Origin: Ciborinia camelliae
Taxonomy: Eukaryota; Ascomycota; Leotiomycetes; Helotiales; Sclerotiniaceae
DNA: 64,000 bases
NCBI GenBank assembly: GCA_025890175.1
Contig: JANPYM010000006.1
Coordinates: 2,714,431 to 2,778,430, forward strand
Direction of reading: 5' to 3'
Translations under genes and position numbers: made by a program
Part shown: piece after piece, positions 38,043 through 50,178 of the stretch
How positions within the stretch are numbered: position 1 is the first letter of the stretch
How the letters are laid out: each line of letters starts with the position of its first letter
Notes under the pieces: model-generated
Told to the model about the DNA's origin: nothing
The model's input: the letters and a program-made list of their open reading frames with translations, nothing else
Databases searched by the model: none

Positions 38043-38722
38043 TAGATAATGATGATTCATAGTATGTAGGTATTAGGTCTATTGATATATGCTTAGCCCT
38101 ATATCCACTAGCTAGTTTGATGATTAATCATCTGAAATCCTCTATACATAACGGGATTTCAGAGAAGTGAGTTATGGTGATGATGGATGAGAGAATGGGG
38201 GATATAACATGAACATACTTTCTCGTACACACCGTTAATAGATAGGTATCATGATTTTGTGATGGAAGATCTGAAGATCTTGGGGAGTGGGTGGCGGGTA
38301 GTTGGTAGCTGGTAGGTCGGATTAGGAGATGGAGATGGAGATAGAAAAGGGGGAAGGGAGGAGGGCATCATAAAGACAAATATAAATAATTTGATGAAAA
38401 GCATTGTATATGAATATAAATATTATAATTTTATTATTAATGAATCTACGTTAGTTCATTATATCATTACCATCTTAACTAATGAATACGGTAATACGAA
38501 GCCGTAATCTGTTTCGCTCAGCTTACTATGTGAATTTCTAGAGGGGGCTAATGATTGCACGACATGTTATTTCCAAGTTTGATTAAAGCGAGCTTGGTTC
38601 TCGTGAGTCGTGAAAATACTTCCATTTTGCTTTACAAAGCTTCAAAACGGTATGAAGTTATACGGTATCCCTACTCGCGCGCGAGAGAGGCTGGGAAGTG
38701 TGTGTTACCATCACGAAACCTT
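38043..38722. other. Intergenic
   Basis: About 680 bases; no gene or notable repeat beyond a short GGAGATGGAGAT run near 38325. Confidence 0.4.
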
Positions 38723-40139
38723 TCATGATTCTTCGATGGCCTGAGCAACGCAGTTGGCTCGGACAATGCTCGGCCGCACTTGGTCGAGGAAGCCATGCTT
38801 TTCTGTGGCGTTCCAGGGTTTGTAATCGAGTTCGAGGAGAGGAGCTTGGAATCGGCCTTGACATTCAATAACTGCCGTCTAGACAGGTGGATTCGCCTGA
38901 ATGATATTCTTCATCGTGGTAGGCGTTGGCTCTTGTGCGGTCATGAAAGTGATAATATCGTCTGCCCATGCTCTGAAGCGCCGCCGCCAGGGTTTTGGGG
39001 GATGGAGCTCGATTAAATCACTCAAGGCTTGTTCGTTCCTTTGCAGGAATGTTGGAAACACATCTTGGTGTAGCTCATACCTCTTTTGCTTTATGATAGT
39101 CAGATTGCTGACCCAGTCACTATTATCTCTACATATATGACCGAGTCATGCGCTTGGTGAAATATATTCCGAATCCCGAGAGTCATCAAGCATCTCGTGG
39201 AGAAGCAGGCCTGTCTCGCTAGATCCCATCGCAGTGCTCAGTCTAACCCTCTGGCAAAATTCCATCTCCATATACAAAAACTTCAAGGTTCTGAAGCATC
39301 GCTATGCAATGCGTGTCATTATTATAGCAGTCGACGACAAGAGAAGTTGCCGTTATTGCTCCGTAGGAATCAGAATATTGGAAAACTTGGGTGGTCAGTT
39401 CAGCTGTAAGCGGTATTGGAAGAAGCAATACACAAGTCGCTCCGGCGAACAAGGTGATTCCTACAGTCCAGTTGAGACTTTCGGCATGAAATACCGAAAT
39501 GGCCAAAGACACTCTTTTTCCCTGGACGTACACAAAACTTTTGGTTTGTGACCAAGCGACTGAATCAGCAATTGGGAGATATATGCCATCATATGATTGA
39601 TCTATATGTGATAGATAGGCACAGACTTAGGTTCGCAGGTGGATCCAGAAGTATGAAGAATGTAAAATGGCACATTTTTGCCTTTTTCAAAGGTCTTTTG
39701 AATTGGAACGGACTAATTCGACGGGCTCTTGGTCTGGAAAATCGTCCGAATCTGGCATCGTAACATTTTCCATCAGCTAATATTGCAAGATATGGTTAGC
39801 AATAGACACAGGCTCGTTTGGTAGAAGCAAAGTCTAACAACCAGTTCGTTCAACCAGCGATATATGAGCCTCGGGACTCTTCCTGTGGGATGTGAAGAAA
39901 GAAGGCTTTTGACTTTTCTTGTCGGCTGTGAACTCAATTCTGGGGCTGGTCACTTACAGCATGTCCCGCCTTGCGAGCAGCGATAACGAGGATGATTTAT
40001 CGTAGATCAAGAGGCCCCAAGTCATACGGCGAAGCGGCCACTTATCGCACCGAAGTGTGGACATTTTGTCCAAAAGGATAACCCGCTTTTTGTCGCTGAG
40101 CAGCTGGAGGATCTTGTTAAGAAGGTTGAAAGTTCTCAC
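38723..40139 (-). pseudogene. Relic of a multi-exon membrane-anchored protein, unknown family
   Basis: Coherent protein-like blocks follow each other on the minus strand: LRCDKWPLRRMTWGLLIYD (near 40040), a GTAAGT donor right after LLARRDML, then LLDPPANLSLCLSITY (near 39630), a 1-nt frame change, GIYLPIADSVAWSQ, VSLAISVFHAESLNWTVGI, a hydrophobic helix (TLFAGATCVLLLPIPL), LVVDCYNNDTHCIAM, then ELHQDVFPTFLQRNEQALSD, and after TAG (38881-38879) the same frame resumes as TAVIECQGRFQAPLLELDYK. I do not recognise the domain. One frame change and one nonsense codon in a Gln-compatible position indicate decay. Exon limits are approximate. Confidence 0.55.
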
Positions 40140-43100
40140 TGACTAACTGAAATTCTCTGAAAGCTTTCCCTTTGGTATGTTGCGTTACCTAGAATCGTTA
40201 GAAGCAATATATTTTAATTGTAGAGCAAATGAAGTGGGGGTTATATATACAATTTTAGTTCAGAGGTTGGGGGATTGAGCATGAAGGGGGACTATAATTT
40301 TGGGGAGGGAAAAGCAGGGAGTGTGAGTGTTAGAAGGCCTCAACGAAGCTTATAGAAAATGAATGCATCGATGGGAAATTTTCTCGAGTGTTTATTCACT
40401 GATTGGAGGGTCCTGGATGAGCCCGAGATACAATATAGTATCAGAGTTTTCTCACAACATAGTTATCCACTTGGATTTTCCATCTCCTCTAATATCTCGT
40501 ATCTATAATTCAGCCTTCTTATACTCTTACTCCTCTTCCATCAAACTCACTATAGATATCACAGAAGCATAATAAATATGGCTTGAAAAACAGAGACAAA
40601 GAATGGATTGCAACCGGAGGGCTTAGAAGTTCATCTCAACGGGTTTCTCCCTGCATCTCATATATCAAGCCTCTTCTACCCAGTGTCAAAGTTGATCCGG
40701 CTGAGAGATGTGAAATTGACAACGGAAACAGTGAACCAATGATATGAAACTCGATGTAATACCGTTGAAATCTTTTCTTCTAACTATCAATTTTGCGTAT
40801 GCAGAAGCATCGTGTGTAAAGATCTGAAGAAGGGTTATGTACAGGCAAGTAGATATTCCGTTCTCATGATTATTACAAGATATCCTTCCATCAGTATGAT
40901 TGATCGACAGCAGTTATATAAATCAAGATCCAGCAGAATTAGCACTAGCTGGGTAACTTCGCTGCCTCGTCGAATCGTGGTATTTTAGTTTAGAAACGGA
41001 AACTTTTATTTTGAAAACCGAGAGAAAGGTAGTAAGTGGATAGGGAAGAAAATTGAATGGACGGGCTTTCCTTAGTGGGATTCAAGCAAGATGACCAAAT
41101 ACCAAGATGCCATGCACAAGTTGAATCTTTGTGGTGAATTCTCTAAACATCTCGATATTATTGTCTGAACTTTCTATAAAACACTTGAGGATATATTTCT
41201 TATCCCTTTCTTTTCCCATCAGTACTCATAGCGCATCTGTCATACGAAGCCGACAAGGATGGAAATTCAGGCGGTTTCTGAGTTAAGATATCGTTCGTTT
41301 TAGCTTTGGGTGTCACATCACTAGCATCAGCGTGAAGACCAAATATTGAATAATGTACTTACTGCCGACTATCGTTGAGTTTTTAAATCCTATCGGCGAT
41401 GAGTATTTGAATGCACAATTTCCGCTGTCATCAGTTATCCATTTTCGAGTAACTCATTCATCACCATAACTATCATGCACTCGCTAAAAGTTCAAATTGT
41501 AATCTTGAGCCATTAGTGAATATGCCCGTCTTCCTGGGATATTGATTTCACTTGAGGCCAAAGAAAACTGACTGAACCGCGACTCCTACGAAAGGAACAC
41601 AATAGGTTGAATCCAAAGCTTAATTTATTATTTTCGGGGTTAAATCTGCTTCATTTTATACTCGGCGTTTGAGAGTTACGGTTTGGGAATAGTGAAGTGA
41701 ATCTTGTCAACGACATGATTGCACTTTTGGCTTCATTGCATCATACTAGCCTCAAAAACCAAGATTCAACCGTCCCCCTAAATTCGACTCAAAATGCTCT
41801 CACGAAACTCCTACACTAGTATTTCAACTATAAAATTTAATGTTCTCTAGTTCTGTATTAAATTTCTTTTAAACACAAAGAATGAGTGGCATTTAACTTG
41901 GTCCTATGTTTTGTTGGCAGATGAGAATATCATTACCCAAATATTTCGGTTTGGAAAAATTCGAAATAGAGATTCAATGGATGGATTCATTTTGCAGCAG
42001 TGATAGTGATGGTGACAGTGAAGCTTTTATGGACGACTGTGACTTGCAAAAAATAATAAATGATAGTGAAGATTGTGATAATGAGTGCATAATTTTGTAG
42101 ATAGATCGATTGGATACATCATCTGCTCTGAGATTCACTGAACTCAACCACACGGGATCTTACCCCTTTCACTTCAGCACCGCCAGTGACTTCACCACAT
42201 CTTGAATATGAAGCTTCGCCTTGGAATCATTAGCTTTTAAATAAAACCTAATACTCTCAAGATATTATTCAAAGCCAAAAAAAGCTATATCTGATCGAAA
42301 TACCCCCTATCATATAGCAAGCATTCTTCATGCCGTCCGGCCAATAAAGCTGTCATTAAGCAAAAGTTTTCCCCCTAAACACGATTTTAATAGCTACCAC
42401 TAAAACATACCTAGACATTGAAAAATTTCCTTCCGCCATCGCGAGATTCATTGTCGTGATGGCATTGCCGAAAGAAACTTCTATTTCAGGGGCTTCAGGC
42501 TAAGTGCGGGGTAAATTTACCCCTCATTTGCCGAAAACCCGGCTTCTTTGGACTTGAGTACCATACGTAGGCTTTATTTCACACAATTATTTCTACTCCT
42601 CTGATCTAAATAAGATTAGTTAGTACCAGGAACTTCATAAGAATGAAATATGAAGCCACTAGATAAGCTCAGAATCTATGGAAGTAAAGAATGGAATTGG
42701 GAAAATCCGGCCAAGGAAAATTGGTGAGTTGGATGAGTTTTCTCATCAACCTGATTAATTTTACTTTACCGGAATTGTTGAATTCATATTCATTGACAAG
42801 TATTGCTTTTTCTGGTACAGAAAGATACAGCCCGGGGTCACTTACTTCGAATCTCATTCTTTCGAATCCATCAAGTTTTCGAATCGTCCTTAGATTTTCG
42901 ATGTCCAGGGATAAGAGAGCTCTTGTTCCCATTCGGAGATTTCTTTTTTTCGTATTTTACGGAGCTACATTTTTCCATGTAAAACTAGGCCACACAGCTA
43001 TCAAATACAACCACACTAAATAGATTCAGATTCCTTCTCATAAATCCATATCTACAACCTAACCCTTTACTCAGCTACAACAGGAAGTTTTTGTGAGAAA

Positions 43101-43492
43101 TCTACCAATCTGTCCTCAAGACTGCCACCCCAGATCTCACTCCGCAGCAGCAAATGTCTCCTCAGATGCCATTTCCCTCAACTTGTGGCATAGATCTTTG
43201 GGAATAGATATAGGTCATAGGTAACAAGCCTGCGGTATCGAAGTAAAGCGGTTGTATTGGCACCAGGAGATATGACGATTTTGTCACCCATCGATGTAAA
43301 CAATCCTTCAAACCCCTGGTACATTTTCGGTTTTTCTGACTAAAGCCTAGGCATCAATGCTTCATTCGAGTCTCCCATGCAACTGACTGATGGGACCAGA
43401 AGTCTAGCTTCAAATCGAGCAATATGATTGAAAACGTATATAAGTAATTAGCTTTTGACAATAGACCAATTTCCAACAAATGAATACTCTGT
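40140..43492. other. Gene-free 3.35 kb
   Basis: Only short frames; the longest (42669-42932 minus, 87 codons; 41906-42100 plus, 64 codons ending in an acidic tail) show no domain. No repeats of note. It may hold decayed sequence beyond recognition. Confidence 0.45.
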
Positions 43493-44677
43493 TTACAAAG
43501 TGAGTAAAGTCTCTACCAAGTTTCCAGGTGTCTCAAAGAAGTCAAACATTACAATACCCAGCCTTTTTCCCTTCATTCCTTTCAAAAATGTTACCAGCTT
43601 TTGATTGATCCCCCCAGTTGGCGTATAATTTGTCCCATTTCCAATAGCCATGATTTCAGGAGTGACACCATCCAAGAGCTGTCCTCCACTTGCCCATGTC
43701 CACCATAAACTATCAGGTGCTAGAGATTTATCCGCCGCTTTCAGGAGATGCGTTATCGTAGCGTTATATTTCCATTGAATATTGAAAGTCGCATTGGATG
43801 GATATGGAGTTTCAGGCTCATAGTAATCCTCGATATAAGCTTTGCAATTAGTAGCTGCATTATAGATAATCTTTATGTCTGGAGAATTATCGATCCAAAG
43901 AGCGGGGGAGAAATGAAGACCCGGTAAAGCATTTTGATAGGAGTCTGGTAAATGATCCAGATCAAAGCGACGGAGAAGTATAATTTTCCCTCGTGCTTCA
44001 CCAAGGGTTCCCAATTCATCTTTCGTTTGGACTAGATACCGTATCGCTGCTGGTGATGTGAGAGTATTGAACAGCTTTAGTTGAGCTTCCGCATCATTCG
44101 ATCCATACTCGGTCGTACTACCCTCATATTGAAGACTCAACAAGACCACCTCCGAAGGATGATTTTCAAGCCAGTGATAGTAACCGAAAAGTACATCATC
44201 CAAAGTTGCGGTTTGTGATAGAAGAGCTTGACTATGCCAAAAAACAATCGAGGTATTGGTAACATCCAATGCGAATCTCAAATCAAATGCTCGGATCCCC
44301 GCGTTAAGCATATCGATAATAGAGTTCTTCTGACATCGATAAAATTCAGGCGGGGCAGGAATCTGATTTCCTAAAGATGTTATGCCAGATAGTGATGATT
44401 GAGTGGCGAGGGAATAGTTCCAGGTTGCGGTATCGTGAGTTCCCGGAATATTCATATGTACGAGTTTTGTGGAGTCGGGGTACTTCCTCATCCATGCCGA
44501 GGTATTCAATTGATTTTCTGCATAAATGCCAAATACTGGAGATGCATCGTTGAGGAGTTTTTGGAGGGCGAATTCTTGAAGCGAAATATCAAAGAGGCTG
44601 ACTTGGTTTGATGCCGGGGAGGCATGGACTTCAATTATTCCAAAGATAATCAAAATGCTGGTAATCGAAAGAAGCAT
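43493..44677 (-). CDS. Secreted PI-PLC-like phosphodiesterase
   Basis: Intronless 394-aa frame, ATG 44677. Residues 1-19 form a signal peptide (MLLSITSILIIFGIIEVHA, cut near ASP). The PLC-like TIM-barrel X region is clear: NIPGTHDTATW with the first catalytic His (H81), then MLNAGIRAFDLRF (R129, D132, R134), FWHSQALL with the second His (H148) and HPSEVVLLSLQYE. Later KIILLRRFDL and LGIVMFDFFETPG are typical of the family's strands. Several Asn-X-Ser/Thr sites suggest glycosylation. Bacterial relatives cleave phosphatidylinositol or its glycan; eukaryotic substrates of this subgroup are mostly undefined. Secreted or cell-surface location is inferred from the signal peptide. Confidence 0.88.
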   Translation of the reverse strand: MLLSITSILIIFGIIEVHASPASNQVSLFDISLQEFALQKLLNDASPVFGIYAENQLNTSAWMRKYPDSTKLVHMNIPGTHDTATWNYSLATQSSLSGITSLGNQIPAPPEFYRCQKNSIIDMLNAGIRAFDLRFALDVTNTSIVFWHSQALLSQTATLDDVLFGYYHWLENHPSEVVLLSLQYEGSTTEYGSNDAEAQLKLFNTLTSPAAIRYLVQTKDELGTLGEARGKIILLRRFDLDHLPDSYQNALPGLHFSPALWIDNSPDIKIIYNAATNCKAYIEDYYEPETPYPSNATFNIQWKYNATITHLLKAADKSLAPDSLWWTWASGGQLLDGVTPEIMAIGNGTNYTPTGGINQKLVTFLKGMKGKRLGIVMFDFFETPGNLVETLLTL

Positions 44678-45917
44678 GATGATTGGATTGACAGCGGTAG
44701 TATTTTACGGCAATTCTAGGACACTTAGTGGATGAGCTCAAAGTTTGATATTCGATTCAGAGACAAGTGGGTTGAAAAGGTGCAGTGTATCGTAAGGGGG
44801 TTGAGGTTATGACAGGATATTACTGAGTACAGGTTACCACTGTAACATAAGAAATGTGACAGAGAATTTATTGAGTGTTACAAATGTTGTGCAGGCGAGT
44901 ACACCTATCAAGTGTATATCAGGAAAGAGAGTGCAACAACAAGCATCAATCCATCTTCCTATTGACGTGAATGTGAGGCCCACGTGGAGTTAGCCAAGTG
45001 ATCGTCCTCTCATCAAATTGGGACCGTCCGGATAAATTCTTAAGGAGCCGATTTAGACATCACGTGCCTTGTCACCTCCTGAACCCGAATAGATTCTAGT
45101 CTTGTGTGGTGGTTGTCCCTCATAGTTCTCTGGTGATTGTGGACTCTTCATCCTCATATATAAGTCGAGGATGTTGTGTATTAGTCACAATAAGGTTAAT
45201 GTTCCGGACGCCTTCGTTGGTGTTTTTGCTCCATAGATGTCATGTGCCAACTACCTTGCTTGTGAGTCTTACAGTTTGCTCGAGGCTCGGAAGGGATAAC
45301 TTGTATTATTAGGTACCTATTGAGGGATGTCTTTCAGATTCAGGACCGGTACTCGTAAATTGGGTAAGACTATTAATCCAATTGCTAATTCGCAAGTTGA
45401 GCATTGGAAGTTGTGGAAATGTTGAAATAATAGATGTACTCGTCATACGATGGGTGACGGATGGATGTTTCTCAGGACTCTCGAGCTAAGATAAGATAGG
45501 TAGGAAGTAAGTAATCTCCAGCTTACCTAGACCTAGACTTTCGGTTACAGTGGCTCGAGTCGGTGATTAGCGCCGGGAGCTCTAAGTTATAGGCGCGAGT
45601 GCCCCATAAGATTCTAAGATCTCAACCTTAATTTAGAAAGTAAGCTTTACTTTCTACCACCACCGCAACAACAATGCCGTGACGCTTAGGAAATCAATCA
45701 TTATCACATAATATGGCATTCTGATAACCTTAAGGTGGGATTATGATTGCCATTCCTTTACCCCTTTATATCATTCTAAAGCGCAATTCCGGAGGCGGTA
45801 GGTGATTCTTTGAATATATAGGTATCTTCATGCTATCTAAAGCCAAGATTGAAACACATTGCTCTCTATCCATTTGGACAGAATTTCCACCATCACTCCC
45901 GAGAAGATGCAACAAAC
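44678..45917. other. Intergenic between divergent gene and pseudogene
   Basis: About 1.2 kb; shared upstream region of the phosphodiesterase (minus) and the Gal80-like relic (plus). No gene or repeat recognised. Confidence 0.45.
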
Positions 45918-46958
45918 ATGTCTCCCATTCGAGTAGGTATCATTGGTGTCGGCACTCCATCTCCCTCTGACCTGCAGGTTCGGGGAATTGGGGGGCAGTA
46001 ACCCATCTACCTTCCCTTCGCGCATCTCCTCCATATAAAATTGTCGCCATCGCCAACTCAACAATTGAATCTGCCAAAAATTTAATCGCGTTCCATAAAC
46101 TCGGCCGCTGCCAAAGCATACGGCAGTGCCAAAGAAATGGCTAGGGATTCTGAATTATATCTTGTTGTGGTCTTAGTTATGGCTGCAAAACATTACGGTA
46201 TTACCAAACCCCTTCTTTTGGCGGGAAAGGATATATTTGTTGAATGGCCTCTGGCTGTCAATACTGTTCAGTATGAAGAGCTTGCTGATTTGGCAAAGCC
46301 GCAGAATATCAAGACTATATTAGGAACACAGGTCCGCGCGAATCCATTGGTGATGAAGATCAAGGCATGTCCTCAGGAATTTCAAGAAACTTCACTCCAC
46401 TCCCAAGACTTCCCACCCAATAGTCCATATCATCTCGAAATACACAAAATTCTCATTACAAACCATCTAAAGACCGCCTCCGATCATCCTTTTGTCCATG
46501 GTACCTTCTAATCGAACATCATGGCATCTGTCAACTTTCGCGAAGTAGATTGTTGCACGGCCAATGGAGTTGGCATTAGACGGACGATCAGAGGTACAAC
46601 AGGAGAAATTGAGATGACAGCGTCAGAGGTTATGTGCCAGGTTGGTATTCCTGGAGCAAACCTTAAAACAAGAGCACGGAAAGACGATCATGTTCACCTC
46701 AAGAATATTACATCAGAGCCCGGAGCAGAATTGAATACGCTGCTTTCCGCTCTAGGCGCCACTCCCATCAAGGCTGAAGTTGTGAATTTTGAAGCAATAG
46801 CGGAACCAGATTAAATGACAAATCCTTTTCCGGCGGCGATAGGAGTAGCCAGAACTTGGTAAGCCTTCGCAAATAGTGATGCAGACAAATATGCAACATT
46901 CGAGGACGCGCGTAAAATTCAAAGAACTCTTGATTCTATCAGAGCGGGGTCACTATGA
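45918..46958 (+). pseudogene. Gfo/Idh/MocA (Gal80-like) oxidoreductase, broken and internally shortened
   Basis: ATG 45918 begins MSPIRVGIIGVGTPSP, the dinucleotide-binding GxGxxx start. Frame 0 changes near 45980 to give GNWGAVTHLPSLRASPPYK and IVAIANSTIESAKN, changes back near 46105 (AAKAYGSAKEMARD), then HYGITKPLLLAGKDIFVEWP and EELADLAKPQNIKTILGTQ. After VMKIK (46360) the central substrate-domain segment is missing or unrecognisable; homology resumes at MASVNFREVD, GVGIRRTIRGTTGEIEMT and ends KYATFEDARKIQRTLDSIRAG. In-frame stops: TAA 46509-46511, 46812-46814, 46860-46862. Total is ~347 codons against ~380-400 in relatives, so roughly 50-70 residues are lost. Intact relatives are NAD(P)-dependent sugar dehydrogenases or Gal80-like repressors. 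Confidence 0.85.
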
Positions 46959-47525
46959 AGATGGATAACTTTTGGTTCATGGTAGCCTTTAAAAGGTTCA
47001 GGAAAAATGACTGGTCTTCAGGGCTGATATTTTGGCATATTCCGAAGTAGGGAGTGTGCCCAAAGGGATGAAAATTTCTAATCACCTACACTTGCATTCT
47101 TCGTCGAGCTTGCCTCTCGATGTTCGATATATGTTGCAAGTATTAGGGGATCAATCAATGTATAATTGTTAAATACTTTGCTAAGTATAAGTCCTACATA
47201 TACCCATACTTCTATCGTCACAATATATTTATCCATTTTGCTCTACTTCCCACGTGCACTTTCCAACCCAATTTGTGAGAAACACATGGGCCAAAACATC
47301 CACTTCCATTGGTGTTCCTGAAGGGGAAAAACCCACCCGTCACGTCACCCATCTGCAATGTAACGGTAACCTTTCGTGCGATCTCATATTCTTTAACATC
47401 ACTGCATGCATATTTAAATGATGGTTCGATTCCAAAATCCCAGGACCAAGTGGCAGTGGAAGCCCTTTTTCTGCGTAATTGGATTCGCCTCTGTTTCCTG
47501 GATATTTTTGACCAGAGTCCACATC
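46959..47525. other. Intergenic, phosphatase promoter
   Basis: About 570 bases before the histidine phosphatase start. An in-frame upstream ATG at 47418 would extend that protein by 36 residues. Confidence 0.4.
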
Positions 47526-49011
47526 ATGTTCTTCAGCAGTGAAACCGTCCTATTTGCATTCCTAGCTGGATCACAGGGAACAATTGCCTTGACTCCCCTC
47601 GAAACCTTCTACCCAAACAGTCTCAACGATATTTCATACATCACCAATACTTCACTTGGATCATATGGTGGAATTTATTCAGCCCCTAGGAATTCAATGA
47701 CCTCAAATGTAACATATGGCACATATGATTACTGCTGTATGCCCCATCCAAGAATATCAGAGTACCAACTTCCTGGACCTATAGCCAATGGGAGTGTAAA
47801 GGCAGAGATTGTTTATCTGGAGTATTTACAAAGACATCAGAGGAGAACTATGTATAATGTTTTACCTAGTGGAGAAGTTTGTTTCTCTCAAGCTAGCATC
47901 AGATTACCCGCTAATTATATCCAAGACCATACCATTTAATTGTTCTGATATTCTCCCGTACCTATATGCTGGACCTCATGATACCACCTCGCAACAGCCC
48001 ATCTCTGTTTATGCTCAAACATATACAGATCCAGGCAATCCCTTTCTCAATAGATATATTCCGGGAACTTGCCAATACCCACAACTTACAATCGGCGGCC
48101 TATTAGATGGCTACAAGCACGGACGGGATCTTTTGGGAGTGTATGGAGCGGGGAAACTAAATCTTTTCCCAACATCTCCATCACCAGAAAAAACCTACTT
48201 TCGCTCCTCGGAGTCACCTTTGACGCAACAAAGTGCTGGGGGCGTGTTGCGTGGAATTTGGTCTGATTACAAAGAATCCATACCTCTCCACCAACAAGCT
48301 ACCTCTCTCGACACCGTCAACTCGGGTTATTCTTGCTCAGCCATCTCTTCTACCTTGGCAGCAATCAAATCCACAACTGAATGGCAAGATCACCTGACAG
48401 CCACATCAATCCTACGCACGACTCTTGGGAATATGTTTAACGCAGATTCAAGTGCATGGCAAGGCACCATGGATCATTTCGCGGACAATTTCCAAGCGAG
48501 ACAATGTAATGGTTACTCACTCCCTTGTTCTCCTACCAATTCCTCAAACTGTGTCACTCAAGAGATGGCAAATGAGGTCTTCAGAGCGGGGGACTGGGAG
48601 TGGAACTACTATTGGAGAGCTAATCCATACGTTCAAAAATACATCCAAGTGGTGGAGGGCCTCTTTATTGGCGAGATCGTCTCAAGATTGGAAAGTGTGG
48701 TAAATGGAACGATCAATGCGGGGATGTATAGTCACATATTTGTACATGATGGAGATATTGGTCCCGTAGCGGGTGCTTTGGGAATTAAGGCGCTGAGATG
48801 GCCGGGAATGGGAAGTAATATTGCGTTTGAGATTTGGAAGGTTCAGAATCATTCTGTTGCAATTACTGATAGGTACTTTGCAAGAGTGCTCTATGGTGGA
48901 CAACCTATGGAGTCAATTCACGGTGACATGGATTGGGTACCTCTGAAGTCTTTATTGGCAATTCTGAGGCAATTCGTGCCGGCTGATATTGTGGCGCTCT
49001 GTAATAGTTAG
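47526..49011 (+). CDS. Secreted histidine acid phosphatase (branch 2), one intron
   Basis: Exons 47526-47876 and 47926-49011; the 49-nt intron has GTTTGT, GCTAAT and CCAAG; the join reads NVLPSGE-TIPFNCSDILPYLY. Product is 478 aa from ATG 47526, which gives a good signal peptide (MFFSSETVLFAFLAGSQGTIA); an in-frame ATG at 47418 gives 514 aa but hides the signal behind a hydrophobic stretch, so I prefer 47526. Catalytic block YLQRHQRRT (R103-H104) corresponds to the RH(G/x)xR motif and HDGD (near residue 405) to the HD proton donor. Many Cys and Asn-X-Ser/Thr sites fit an extracellular glycoprotein. The family releases phosphate from phytate or other esters; the glutamine after RH (not Gly) is seen in fungal non-phytase members, so substrate is open. 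Confidence 0.85.
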
Positions 49012-50178
49012 GGAAGTTGGGGGATCAGATATGTGGAGTGTGGATACTTTTTTAAGTGAGACTTATTTAGGATATGTGATTTCTTTCTCATTCTGAACGT
49101 CGATCATTCGTTCACGACATGATGTGTAAATATTTGAGAGTGCACCCAGTCACATTGAAGAAGAGCAAAGAGATTTCAAGATGTATTTGGGAACACCAAA
49201 GTTCTATTTGGGGCTATCGTGTATTAAGGAAAAGTAAGCAAAATCCGCAGCAATATTTTCTGTCACATACGATTGAATCCATCGGAACCCCCACCCAGTG
49301 TCTTCAGCAAAGATAGGTCGCCCACCCACCCACAATAATTTCTCGGCATCATAGATCCAACCCTCTCTCCTTTATCACCCCTGACAGAAGCCGCAATTCA
49401 GAACCGATTATCAAAAGTTTCTGCATCTTCCGGAGTTTTGCAAAACTCACTTACCGAAGATCAATCTAATGCTAAAAGAGCCAGAGCCATTTGCGCACGC
49501 CATTCATATGATTCAAATTTCATGTACTGGATATACTTAACCATGTCAAGCTTTTCCGCCCCTATTCATGATGTTGTGTCATTTTGCCATCCATTGAGCT
49601 GCCTCGCATTGTTTCAATATAGCTGGAACGGCCATACTTGTATGTGAGTGCGATATCGACATCACGTGTGCGGGGTTTGATGGAGATCAATTGGAGATTC
49701 TCTCGGTCCCGACATGGAGAGACAAGTGGAAGCTTTTCGTTCATTCTTCCCCACCTGCACCTAACACCTTCAATAAACCACCACATCCCATCAAGACAAG
49801 ACCACTCCACCAACCGAAGTTACCAATCATAAAACTTTGTCAATCTAAAGCGCACCCTCTTCAAATCTCCAGTATCACCAATCTTTTCCTTTCTCCTCAG
49901 TCCCGTCCCAAGAAGCCGGGTGGATATGACTTTTTCCACTTTTGATCTGTGTCACCCCTTGTGGGGATCGTGGGGCACTCGATGAGAATACGTACCACCT
50001 AAAATGATGGACTTGATATATATATATATATGTATATATATATAAGATTTGCAGAATCGAACGATATTCCTATGCTATATTCATTCATTTACTTTCAGTT
50101 GGAGATCTTAATCAATATCACATTATCACTCTAGATATCATAGAGGACGAAAGCCTCAAATCATCGACACCTTCGATT
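49012..50178. other. Intergenic
   Basis: About 1.2 kb between two plus-strand genes: 3' region of the phosphatase and promoter of the FAD monooxygenase, with a (TA)n stretch near 50019-50043. Small frames show no domain. Confidence 0.45.

Noticed and set aside
37650..38060. 136-aa poly-Phe/Leu minus frame across the gap
   Set aside because: Translation of a purine tract with Ns; not a gene.
42669..42932. 87-aa minus frame
   Set aside because: No recognisable domain and isolated; left as intergenic.
49562..49813. 83-aa minus frame
   Set aside because: No domain; overlaps promoter region of the FAD monooxygenase.
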